Part shown: positions 35,553 to 43,869 of the stretch, piece by piece
Layout of the letters: each line of letters opens with the position of its first letter
Position numbering within the stretch: position 1 is the stretch's first letter
DNA from: Bacteroidales bacterium
Lineage (GTDB): Bacteria > Bacteroidota > Bacteroidia > Bacteroidales > CAIWKO01
DNA: 62,329 nucleotides
Direction of reading: 5' to 3'
NCBI GenBank assembly: GCA_018004645.1
Contig: JAGNBV010000005.1
Span: 1 to 62,329 of the forward strand
Program-made: the position numbers and the translations under genes
The notes under the pieces: generated by a model
What the model was told of the DNA's origin: nothing
Databases searched by the model: none
The model's input: the letters and a program-made list of their open reading frames with translations, nothing else

Positions 35553-36674
35553 ATGAAATTTATCGTATCAACATCTGTACTTTTAAAAAATCTTCAGTCG
35601 ATCAGCGGTGTCCTCACCACGAGCAACACCCTGCCCATTCTGGATAATTTCCTGTTTGACCTGTCCGACGACAAACTGCGCATCACTGCTTCCGACCTGG
35701 AAACTACTATGACGGTGGTTATCCCCGTTACCAAATCGCAAGACAACGGCATTGTGGCTGTTCCTGCCCGCTACCTTATCGATATTCTCAAGACCTTCCC
35801 CGACGTGCCTATGACTTTTAATATCAACACCGAAACTTTTCAGGTGGAATTTTCGGCCGGTGAAGGTAAGTACAAACTTTCGGGCTTTAATGCCGATGTT
35901 TATCCACAGTCGCCTGTGGTTGACAACAGCACCAGTATTACTATGGATTCGCAAACACTGGCCACAGCCTTTAACAAAACTCTGTTTGCAACAGGCAATG
36001 ATGATATGCGTATTGTGATGACCGGCGTTTTCTGTCAGCTTTCCGAAAATGATATCACTTTTGTAGCCACCGACGCCCACAAATTGGTAAGGTATCGCCG
36101 CGTGGATGCCAAAGCCAGCAATGCCTCGGCTTTTATCCTCCCGAAAAAACCCCTGAACCTGATAAAAAATATTCTCAGCGCCGTGGACGTTCCTGTCAAA
36201 ATTGAATATAACGCTACCAACGTCCTTTTTGAATTTGAAAATATTTCAATGATTTGCCGCCTGATTGATGGAAAATACCCGAACTATGACGCGGTGATTC
36301 CGGCCAACAACAGCAAAAAACTGGTCATCAACCGTCAGCAGGTTCTCACATCCATCAAGCGTGTTTCTATTTTCTCAAACCAGCTTACCCGCCAGATACG
36401 TTTCGCCGTCAGCGGACAGGAACTCATCATGTCGGCAGAAGATGCAGATTTGGCCAACGAAGCCAAAGAACGATTAAGCTGCAACTACAACGGCGAAGAC
36501 ATCGAAATAGGATTTAATTCAAAGTTTATCCTCGAAATGATCAATAATCTTGATTCAGAAGAAATCTGTATCGAGATGTCGGCTCCGAACCGTGCAGCCC
36601 TGATCTTCCCCGTGGCCAAAAACGATGGCGAAGACATACTGATGCTGGTGATGCCTGTGATGCTGAATCAGTAA
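35553..36674 (+). CDS. dnaN: DNA polymerase III subunit beta (sliding clamp)
   Basis: Ring-shaped processivity clamp. 373 residues with three clamp domains; recognisable segments are LPILDNFLFDL, FNADVYPQSP, ATDAHKLVRYRR (domain 2) and LIDGKYPNYDAVIP, with the C-terminal ILMLVMPVMLN near the partner-binding cleft. Normal length. Not next to dnaA here. A terminator follows. Confidence 0.95.
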   Translation: MKFIVSTSVLLKNLQSISGVLTTSNTLPILDNFLFDLSDDKLRITASDLETTMTVVIPVTKSQDNGIVAVPARYLIDILKTFPDVPMTFNINTETFQVEFSAGEGKYKLSGFNADVYPQSPVVDNSTSITMDSQTLATAFNKTLFATGNDDMRIVMTGVFCQLSENDITFVATDAHKLVRYRRVDAKASNASAFILPKKPLNLIKNILSAVDVPVKIEYNATNVLFEFENISMICRLIDGKYPNYDAVIPANNSKKLVINRQQVLTSIKRVSIFSNQLTRQIRFAVSGQELIMSAEDADLANEAKERLSCNYNGEDIEIGFNSKFILEMINNLDSEEICIEMSAPNRAALIFPVAKNDGEDILMLVMPVMLNQ

Positions 36675-36693
36675 ACAAATAAAATCTTTCACT

Positions 36694-36723
36694 AAAAGCA
36701 AGATTTTACAGTCTTGCTTTTTT
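36694..36723 (+). terminator. Intrinsic terminator of dnaN
   Basis: Stem AAAAGCAAGA/TCTTGCTTTT (36694-36703 and 36712-36721) with an 8-nt loop and a T run, 20 nt after the dnaN stop. Confidence 0.88.
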
Positions 36724-36763
36724 ATTTAACATCAAGTCAGTCTCTTGCAAGTAAACAAAATAA

Positions 36764-37645
36764 ATGACCGAACCCGGAAAGAATAAAGAACTGGAAGCCC
36801 TGATAACCCTTATCGATGAACCCGATGAGACTATTTATCATAAAATCCGTGAACGTATCCTGTCATACGGAAAAGAAGCAGTTCCTTATCTTGAAAAAGC
36901 CTGGGAGGTGAATGTGCAACCGCTGGCTCAGAAGCGCATCGGAATTTTATTGCACAAGATGCAGTTTGCTGCCTTGTACGATGACCTCAACAATTGGTAC
37001 AGTCTGGGTGGAAACAACTTGTTGATGGGATACCTGCTGGTTAGTAAATTTCAGTATCCGTTGCTTGACGAGGAAAAGATCAGGAAAGAACTTGACCGTA
37101 TCAAAAAAGATATCTGGCTTGAGTTGAATTCGGAGCTTACGGCTTTTGAAAAAGTAAATCTGGTGAATAATATTTTATTCACCGAAAACAAATTTGAAGC
37201 CGTAAAACACGATGATAGAAATCCGCTGTATTATTACCTGAACAATCTGCTGGAGACACGTAAAGGCAACCATTTGTCACTGGCGATGCTTTATCAGATT
37301 ATTGCCAGCCAGGCCGAATTGCCCGTATTTGGTGTTGATTTACCCGATCATTTTATTTTGGCATATATGAAAGAAATGGCCGGCATGTCCGATAAAGACC
37401 TGTCAGGGGGATGGGTGTTCTTTTATATTGATCCTTATCATAAGGGTGATCTGTTAGGACAGGGAATTATCGATGCCTTTCTGAAATCACATAAATACGA
37501 TCAGAATAATCAATATTACTACAGGCCATGTACAAATATCGCCATTATAAAACGCCTGCTCAATGAATTGTTTGATGCATACAAAGAAGTAGGAAATGCA
37601 GTGAAATGCGATGAGTTGTCGGTTTTGCTCACTATCTTTAAATAA
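36764..37645 (+). CDS. SirB1-type transglutaminase-like protein
   Basis: 293 residues. A helical N-terminal region (HEAT-like, ERILSYGKEAVPYLEKAWE) is followed by the SirB1 domain: VNNILFTENKF, then NPLYYYLNNLLETRKGNHLSLAMLYQIIA (the usual G-x-P-cysteine site is changed to GNHLSLA) and LPVFGVDLPDHFILAY (His). The family has a transglutaminase fold, usually without proven activity. No clear functional link to its neighbours. Confidence 0.75.
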   Translation: MTEPGKNKELEALITLIDEPDETIYHKIRERILSYGKEAVPYLEKAWEVNVQPLAQKRIGILLHKMQFAALYDDLNNWYSLGGNNLLMGYLLVSKFQYPLLDEEKIRKELDRIKKDIWLELNSELTAFEKVNLVNNILFTENKFEAVKHDDRNPLYYYLNNLLETRKGNHLSLAMLYQIIASQAELPVFGVDLPDHFILAYMKEMAGMSDKDLSGGWVFFYIDPYHKGDLLGQGIIDAFLKSHKYDQNNQYYYRPCTNIAIIKRLLNELFDAYKEVGNAVKCDELSVLLTIFK

Positions 37646-37671
37646 AAAAAGCTCCCAAAGGAGCTTTTTTT
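37644..37671. terminator. Bidirectional terminator between convergent genes
   Basis: AAAAAAAGCTCC-CAAA-GGAGCTTTTTTT, with A and T runs on both sides. It overlaps the stop codon of the SirB1-like gene and lies 5 nt from the end of rocD. Confidence 0.9.
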
Positions 37672-37675
37672 ATTG

Positions 37676-38911
37676 TTAGTTGAACGACAGTATCGATTTT
37701 TTGATAATCTCCACTGCTTCGTGGACCTGTTCTTCCGTAATGACCAATGGCGGTGCAAAGCGAATGATGTGTCCATGCGTGGGTTTGGCCAGCAAGCCAT
37801 TGTCGCGCATTTTTAAACAAACATCCCAGGCTTCTTTGCCGTTCTTAGGTCTGATGATGACAGCATTGAGCAAGCCCTTTCCGCGTACCTGTTCTATCAT
37901 GTCCGAATCTATCTTTTTTATTTCTTCACGGAAAATTTTCCCCATTTTTTCGGCGCGTTCGCAAAGATTTTCTTCTTTCACCACCTGTAAGGCTGCTACA
38001 GCTATTTTTGCAGCCAGCGGGTTGCCGCCGAAAGTGGAACCATGTTCACCGGGTTTTATCGTCAGCATGATATCATCATTGGCTAATACTGCCGAGATTG
38101 GGAAAACGCCACCAGACAATGCTTTTCCAAGAATCAGAATGTCGGCTTTTACATTTTCGTGGTCGCAGCACAGCATTTTTCCGGTACGTGCAATACCTGT
38201 CTGTACTTCGTCGGCAATGAATAAAACATTTTTTGCTTTGCATAAAGCATATGCCTTGGCCAGATAGCCTTCGTCGGGGACAAAAACACCGGCTTCGCCC
38301 TGTATAGGCTCCACAAGGAATCCGGCAACATTAGGATCTTCCAGTGCTATTTCCAGTGCTTTCAGGTCGTTATAAGGAATTTTTACAAAACCGGGCGTAA
38401 AAGGCCCAAAGTCATTGGTGGCATCAGGGTCGGTTGACATGGATACTATGGTGATAGTTCTTCCATGAAAATTGTTTTCGCAGCAAATGATTTTTGCCTG
38501 GTTTTCGGGAATACCTTTCACTTTATAAGCCCATTTCCGGCATAATTTCAGGGCTGTTTCATCACCTTCGGCGCCTGAATTCATTGGCAGTACCTTATCG
38601 TAGCCAAAATATTCGGTAATGAATTTTTCATAAGGCCCCAGGCAGTCGTTGTAAAACGCACGGGAAGTCAGGGTCAGCGTACGTGCCTGGTCAATCAGTG
38701 CATTGATAATTTTCGGATGGCAATGTCCCTGGTTGACTGCAGAGTATGCCGACAGGAAATCAAAATACCTTTTTCCTTCTACATCCCAAACAAAGACACC
38801 TTCGCCTTTGTTTAATACTACCGGCAATGGATGATAGTTGTGTGCACCGTACTTGTCTTCAAGTGCAATAGCTGCCTGGGTAGCTGAGTTTGTTTTTAAT
38901 GTTTCTTCCAT
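37676..38911 (-). CDS. rocD: Ornithine aminotransferase
   Basis: PLP enzyme that converts ornithine and 2-oxoglutarate to glutamate semialdehyde and glutamate. 411 residues of class III aminotransferase: [20 protein letters not shown] N-terminus, [40 protein letters not shown], and the PLP lysine in [11 protein letters not shown] minus-strand -7 box TATATTTG (38951-38944) lies 33 nt upstream of the start with TTTG 15 nt away, shorter than usual. Confidence 0.92.
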   Translation of the reverse strand: MEETLKTNSATQAAIALEDKYGAHNYHPLPVVLNKGEGVFVWDVEGKRYFDFLSAYSAVNQGHCHPKIINALIDQARTLTLTSRAFYNDCLGPYEKFITEYFGYDKVLPMNSGAEGDETALKLCRKWAYKVKGIPENQAKIICCENNFHGRTITIVSMSTDPDATNDFGPFTPGFVKIPYNDLKALEIALEDPNVAGFLVEPIQGEAGVFVPDEGYLAKAYALCKAKNVLFIADEVQTGIARTGKMLCCDHENVKADILILGKALSGGVFPISAVLANDDIMLTIKPGEHGSTFGGNPLAAKIAVAALQVVKEENLCERAEKMGKIFREEIKKIDSDMIEQVRGKGLLNAVIIRPKNGKEAWDVCLKMRDNGLLAKPTHGHIIRFAPPLVITEEQVHEAVEIIKKSILSFN

Positions 38912-39011
38912 ATATTTGGGTTTTAAATGAGTATTTCCTGTGGCAAATATAGTAATTTAGCTGTTCCAAAATCCGTATTTGACTAAAATTCTTTTATTTA
39001 AGTAACGAACT

Positions 39012-39479
39012 ATGTTCCACTTCAATACTCAGCTTATCAAAGGTTCTGACCGTCAGGGGTGGACCTATGTGGATATCCCTGCGGAGGTGAGCCTGAAATT
39101 TCAAACAAAAGGCAGAATAAAGGTTGTAGGAAAAATTGATTCGGAAAATTTTCGGACCTCACTCTTGCCCAAGGGTGATGGCACTCACTTTTTATTTGTC
39201 AGTCAGCCCTTGCTCAAAAAAATCAGAAAAGCAGCCGGCGACTTTGTTGAGGTTCATCTTGAGGAAGACCTTCAGCCGCGTTCTGTGGACCTTCCCGAAG
39301 ATATGCGCAGGGCATTGTCGCAGAGCCCTCTGGCTATGGCTACCTATCAAAACTTTTCCTATTCACATAAAAAAGAACTCAACGACTGGATAAATGAGGC
39401 CAAAAAGATTGAAACACGGGAAAGAAGAATAGTGAAAATGATTTTTATGCTTGAAAAGTACAGAAAACCAGGCAAATAA
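39012..39479 (+). CDS. YdeI/OmpD-associated family protein (DUF1905 plus OmdA)
   Basis: 155 residues in two parts: an N-terminal DUF1905 beta domain (WTYVDIPAEVSLKFQTKGRIKVVGKID, about residues 16-45) and a C-terminal OmdA-type helical domain with the pattern 'DLPEDMRRALSQSPLAMATYQNFSYSHKKELNDWI' and RERRIVKMIFML (about 95-150). The family is poorly understood. Stands alone between rocD (divergent) and a T9SS gene (convergent). Confidence 0.8.
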   Translation: MFHFNTQLIKGSDRQGWTYVDIPAEVSLKFQTKGRIKVVGKIDSENFRTSLLPKGDGTHFLFVSQPLLKKIRKAAGDFVEVHLEEDLQPRSVDLPEDMRRALSQSPLAMATYQNFSYSHKKELNDWINEAKKIETRERRIVKMIFMLEKYRKPGK

Positions 39480-39596
39480 TTCCCGGGATAGTTTTCTTGT
39501 TCCTTACTGTTTTAGAGACTTATTCATAAATGAACGAATAGAAATTCGGGAATGTGTGTGGACGTTTCGGACGGCAGGTTAGGTTTGGGATAGTGT

Positions 39597-41237
39597 CTAT
39601 TCTACGATGAATTTACCCTTAGCCGTACATCCATCTTTATTGGATAGTTGAAAAAAGTATAAACCCGCGGGCCAGGCATCGGTTTGAATCTGGACAGTAG
39701 CTGTATTAAAAGGAAAAATTTTGCTTATTAACTGTCCCCGCTGGTTATAAATCAACAGCCGTTGGTTTTCTTTGTTTGCGTGTGGCGTTTTAATGGTAAT
39801 TAAACTGTGGCCAGGATTGGGAAATACTTCCGGTGTCGTTGTTTTTGATTCGTATTCGTAAACGGAAATGGACGTATTTCCGCAAAGCGAGGATTGCCGG
39901 CGGATGTCATACTGGAACATTAACCAGTCGGGCCCGCTGCCTTTGCCAATAGACAGCGCATAGCCCCTGCCGTAGTTGTTTTGAAAATCCGGGTAGGTGG
40001 CCTGGCCGCCGACTACAAATAAGTCAAGGGTATCGTCGGCATCAAAATCTGCTATTACAGGGGCATGGTCAAAATCCAGCGTGTCGCCATAATGTGCTGC
40101 CAGATCGGCAGCCCAGAGAGGCGTTCCGTCAATTCCTTTTAAAGCGATTACCATACCGTTGCTGGTGGCAAAAACTACGTCGGCTTTGTTGTCGTTGTTC
40201 ACATCGGCCAGGGCTGCGCCCCTGAAAGCCGTCGCGTATCCGGGTATGGAATAGTTCCACAGCGGTGTGCCGTCGTAACTCAGCGCTATCATCTTGTACC
40301 AGCTGCAGAAAACCACTTCGCAATTTCCGTCAGCATCGAGGTCGGCAATGGAAGCCGGTGCGCCGATATAATAGTCCTGAGCATAGGTGTAAGTCCAGTA
40401 TTCGCTTCCGTTTTCTCCGTTCAGGGCAAACAATTTGCCGCTGTAATCTCCAATGATTAATTCCGGTTTATTGTCTTTATCCAAATCTGCAACGGCGGTA
40501 CCATGGTATATAACATCTTCTGCCGCGTGCTTCCAAAGCAACGAATGATCATTCCCTCTATAGGCATAAATATAATTGGTATCGCCAGAAAAAGCCCATG
40601 AGGCAACCACAAAATCAAGTTGCCCATCCATATTCAGATCAACAATGGTAGGCGCAGTCTGAATCCACGAGTTAGTATTGACTGGAATTTCCCATGATTC
40701 AGAACCGTTTTCGGCATTGATGCATATCACATATCCTCCAAATTCGCCATGCAAAATCTCCGGTTTCCCATCATTATCAATGTCTGCGATGGATGGTGGC
40801 GAATCACTACCCCGCGTAGGAGTTTGCCATTTCACCGAACCGTCGGGGCCGTTGAAACAAAAAGTGATAGGGTTGCAGGAACTGGCTACAATGACTTCGG
40901 TGGTGCCGTCGTTGTCCACATCATATATTACAGGGGCCACGTCATTGCACCCTTCGGCGCCGGCCGGATGCGTATTGTATTTCCATAGCAGCGAACCGTC
41001 TTCGGAGTTTAATGCATAAACACAACTGTCGTTGCGGTAACATCCAAAAACGAGTTCCAACTTTCCGTCGTTGTCAATGTCGCCGGCTGCTGTTTGCCCG
41101 AAAGAGGCGTCATGCAAGTCATACCACCATTTGATTGTGGGCGTTTGTGCTTTCAGGTTAGTGCCTGAAAAAATGATGAAGAACAAAAGACTACAAAAAA
41201 TAATCTTTTGAAAAATCTTTGGTTGTCGTTTTTTCAT
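39597..41237 (-). CDS. T9SS type A secreted FG-GAP/VCBS-repeat protein
   Basis: 546 residues: signal peptide to about 30 (FSGTNLKAQ), then seven or so FG-GAP/PQQ-like repeats forming a beta-propeller with D-x-D-x-D-G calcium motifs (DIDNDGKLELVFG, DVDNDGTTEVIVA, DIDNDGKPEILHG, DLNMDGQLDFVVA, DLDKDNKPELIIG, DLDADGNCEVVFC, DVNNDNKADVVFA), and a C-terminal T9SS type A sorting domain (PEVFPNPGHSLITI, IYNQRGQLI, AGLYFFQL). Probable surface adhesion or binding protein; no enzyme motif. Confidence 0.87.
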   Translation of the reverse strand: MKKRQPKIFQKIIFCSLLFFIIFSGTNLKAQTPTIKWWYDLHDASFGQTAAGDIDNDGKLELVFGCYRNDSCVYALNSEDGSLLWKYNTHPAGAEGCNDVAPVIYDVDNDGTTEVIVASSCNPITFCFNGPDGSVKWQTPTRGSDSPPSIADIDNDGKPEILHGEFGGYVICINAENGSESWEIPVNTNSWIQTAPTIVDLNMDGQLDFVVASWAFSGDTNYIYAYRGNDHSLLWKHAAEDVIYHGTAVADLDKDNKPELIIGDYSGKLFALNGENGSEYWTYTYAQDYYIGAPASIADLDADGNCEVVFCSWYKMIALSYDGTPLWNYSIPGYATAFRGAALADVNNDNKADVVFATSNGMVIALKGIDGTPLWAADLAAHYGDTLDFDHAPVIADFDADDTLDLFVVGGQATYPDFQNNYGRGYALSIGKGSGPDWLMFQYDIRRQSSLCGNTSISVYEYESKTTTPEVFPNPGHSLITIKTPHANKENQRLLIYNQRGQLISKIFPFNTATVQIQTDAWPAGLYFFQLSNKDGCTAKGKFIVE

Positions 41238-41610
41238 GTTGAATTGCTCTCCTGATAGGTTATTTATAAGTAATGCTACCGTTTATTAAAGGTATTCTCA
41301 AAATTAAGGATTCTTAATCAAAAAGAAAAACAATTTAACAAATTCGACAATAGGAGTTTAGGGCTTATTGCTCAGGTTGGGGTTAATCCTGCGGCTGAAT
41401 AACCGACTTAGGAAATGTTCACTGGCATTCCAAATTGTTTATAGTGCAGAATTTCATATAAAATATGTGCAAAACGTATTTTTTAAAGATGGTATGCGGC
41501 TGCATGCCTGATAAAAACAGCCGGAGGTTGCATCACGTCACCCTCCGGCTGTTTAGGCTAAAATCCTTTTATTGTTAATAGCTTAGCAGTTGAAATAAAA
41601 CCCTGCGTTA
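41238..41610. other. Intergenic region with a terminator
   Basis: 373 nt without a gene. The only structure seen is the terminator at 41515-41554. Confidence 0.5.
41515..41554 (-). terminator. Intrinsic terminator of the 41611-42375 gene
   Basis: A 13-bp perfect stem AAACAGCCGGAGG/CCTCCGGCTGTTT (41515-41527 and 41542-41554) with a 14-nt loop. On the minus strand it is followed by a T run. Confidence 0.85.
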
Positions 41611-42375
41611 CTATTTGACACTATCCGTGACAGGCAGTACTTCATTTTCCTTCTTGGCTCTGTTTTCACAATAACTGCATAATTCAGTGATATTCTTTTC
41701 ATGCCTTGCTGTCTCCACAGTGCCTTCAAATATTTCGTCTGTCCTGTCGGTGTTGATATACGGACAATCTTTATACAAATGGTAGCGTGTACCGGATTTT
41801 GTCCAGTACACAAAGTCCTGGCCTTCATTCAACTGCTTTACCTGTTCGGTTTGCTGTTGATACTGTTCCTGTGATGGCGGGTTGAAATCGATGCCAAAAT
41901 ATCCTGCTACCAGCAATGCCACAATACCTACTGCACCGGCAATACCTTTTTGTTTTCCTGTCATATTCTTGTTGGTAAATACGAGAATAATGAGTGGCAG
42001 GAACGCTATAATGCTGATGATGGCGCCAAGCTGGTTCTGAATAAAAAATCTTATCTTATCTTTTTCCGATGCAGGGTCAAACCTGTTGGCCTTTTTCCAC
42101 TGCAGTGAGCCGATAATGGCCAAAATCATATCCACCACTATCAGCACGATCAGCCATACCATAGGAACGGGAACTTTTTTAAGTAAAAATATGGCGCCTA
42201 TTTCGGCTCCGATAGCCAACACCCAGGCTGCTATAGCGATAAAGCGGAATTGTTTTGCTTTTGCTTTGTTTTCATCGCTGACAACAAAAGGTTTATTGTT
42301 GTCAGGGGGCGTAGGAGTTTGGGTTTCTGTGCTTCCTACACGGGTGACTTTTTTTGATGTGCCTTTGTCTGACAT
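41611..42375 (-). CDS. Membrane protein of unknown function with a C-terminal Cys/His motif
   Basis: 254 residues. A proline/threonine-rich N-terminus (about 1-40), four hydrophobic segments (near 44-64, 70-90, 112-132, 143-160), then a soluble tail with YHLYKDCPYI and ELCSYCENRAKKE, which could bind a metal through Cys/His. The YH-x3-DCPYI pattern is found at the ends of many unrelated membrane proteins; its role is not known to me. Confidence 0.6.
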   Translation of the reverse strand: MSDKGTSKKVTRVGSTETQTPTPPDNNKPFVVSDENKAKAKQFRFIAIAAWVLAIGAEIGAIFLLKKVPVPMVWLIVLIVVDMILAIIGSLQWKKANRFDPASEKDKIRFFIQNQLGAIISIIAFLPLIILVFTNKNMTGKQKGIAGAVGIVALLVAGYFGIDFNPPSQEQYQQQTEQVKQLNEGQDFVYWTKSGTRYHLYKDCPYINTDRTDEIFEGTVETARHEKNITELCSYCENRAKKENEVLPVTDSVK

Positions 42376-42566
42376 GTTGTGTTCTCCTTATTTTTTTAAT
42401 TATTAAAATAATTCTTTTTAAAACCGTATCGAAAGTAAAAAAAAAATTTTACTTTTTGAAAATATAACAATATTATTTGTGCATTTCCAGTGTTGCAATT
42501 TAAAGTACAATGTTTGATCTTTACCGGTATTAATATTCTGGCAAGTCTGGCGTCACAACGCAATAC

Positions 42567-43100
42567 CTATTTTTTTCCAGGGTTGTAGTTGTAATCCGGT
42601 TCCCACAATTCAATTTTGTTACCTTCAATATCCAGAATATGAATGAACTTGCCGTATTCGTATGTTTCCATGGTGTCTAATATGGTTACTCCGTCAAATT
42701 GGAGCTGCTTTACCAGGCCTTCCAGGTCGTTTACCCGGTAATTAATCATGAAATCTTTTGGTGAAGGATCAAAATAATTAGCTGTTTCGTTAAAGACACT
42801 CCATTGGGTAGAACCTTTTTTGGAGGTGTCGGAGCTTTCGAGCCATTCGAAACGCATCCCGTATTCATCGGTTTGGAAACCCAGGTGTGTCTTGTACCAT
42901 GTTTTTACTTTTTCAGGGTTTTGACATTTGAAAAATATACCTCCGATACCGGTCACTTTTCTTGGTTGGCTGCTATCGTAAACTTTGGCTAATTCAGTAT
43001 CAGATGTTGTGTTATGCCGGTCGTTGATCACTATTTTTAGTAAGAATCCCAACACAAATGACACCCCAAGAGCTAAAATAATCAGTATATTTTTTTTCAT
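42567..43100 (-). CDS. Membrane-anchored VOC/glyoxalase-fold protein
   Basis: 177 residues: one N-terminal membrane or signal segment (NILIILALGVSFVLGFLLKI) and a glyoxalase/bleomycin-resistance domain (GIGGIFFKCQNPEKVKTWYKTHLGF, DFMINYRVNDLEGLVKQL, FIHILDIEGNKIELWEP). The final glutamate of IELWEP is a usual metal ligand. An exported VOC protein is less common. An AT-rich hairpin at about 42436-42458 may end the transcript. Confidence 0.7.
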   Translation of the reverse strand: MKKNILIILALGVSFVLGFLLKIVINDRHNTTSDTELAKVYDSSQPRKVTGIGGIFFKCQNPEKVKTWYKTHLGFQTDEYGMRFEWLESSDTSKKGSTQWSVFNETANYFDPSPKDFMINYRVNDLEGLVKQLQFDGVTILDTMETYEYGKFIHILDIEGNKIELWEPDYNYNPGKK

Positions 43101-43218
43101 GGTTTAAGGTAAATGGCTCAAGCACTTTTGATGTGGTAAAACTCTATAAAAAATAACGAATTACTTTTTATTAAACTTCAAAAAACATGACAGGCTAATG
43201 TCTCAACTGGAAACCGGG

Positions 43219-43863
43219 TTACCTTAGGTCAATCACTTCCACACCCGGATGGTCTGAGGCTTTGAAAGTGAATTTGCTTTCGGGTATTGTTTTATTGGTA
43301 ACAAACTTCGTGATGCAATAGGTATAGGTGTTCACGCCGTTTTTATCGTAGATAATGGCATTGACAATATGTTTGGCAGCCTTATCTATTTCGAGCCTTA
43401 CCTTGTAATATGACTTTGCTTTTACCGGGGTGAGATCCAGAATCTGAAATATGCGTGAGCCGCGGGTTTCTTCTTTGATAAACTTTGGCGTATAGCTTTT
43501 TGAATAATCGTTAAGCAGATTTAGTGGATTCAGGGCCTGATCGTTGTCAGGCTCGTTGGTGTTTATTTGTACTTCGTTACTTTCTTTCAGGTAGGTCCAC
43601 ACGGTTTTTCCATCACACATGACTTCCTGCCCTGCAAAATCGCTCCAGTATTTTTCGCCTTTCATGCTCGCGAATCCTGACTTGGTGTCTTTAGTTTTTT
43701 TTGCTGTGTTTTGAACGGTAAAACTAAACGAAATATCAATGCTTGAGTAGGATTTGGTTTGTTGCGAAACCCCATCCAGTATTGTTTTTGCTTGTGTGTT
43801 GTTCTGTGCATTTATCACAGCCGCTACACTAATCAAAAGGGCGGTGACGAATATTTTTTTCAT
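43219..43863 (-). CDS. lolA: Outer-membrane lipoprotein carrier LolA-like protein
   Basis: 214 residues with a signal peptide (MKKIFVTALLISVAAVINAQ) and the LolA half-barrel: SSIDISFSFTVQNTAKKTKDTKSG region, EKYWSDFAGQEVMCDGKTVW, then RLEIDKAAKHIVNAIIYDKNG. Carries lipoproteins from the inner to the outer membrane in Gram-negatives. Starts 6 nt after ftsK, an arrangement usual for lolA in Bacteroidota. It is separate from the LolA-like protein at 3871-4521, which belongs to the polyene-like operon. Confidence 0.83.
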   Translation of the reverse strand: MKKIFVTALLISVAAVINAQNNTQAKTILDGVSQQTKSYSSIDISFSFTVQNTAKKTKDTKSGFASMKGEKYWSDFAGQEVMCDGKTVWTYLKESNEVQINTNEPDNDQALNPLNLLNDYSKSYTPKFIKEETRGSRIFQILDLTPVKAKSYYKVRLEIDKAAKHIVNAIIYDKNGVNTYTYCITKFVTNKTIPESKFTFKASDHPGVEVIDLR

Positions 43864-43869
43864 GGTGTG

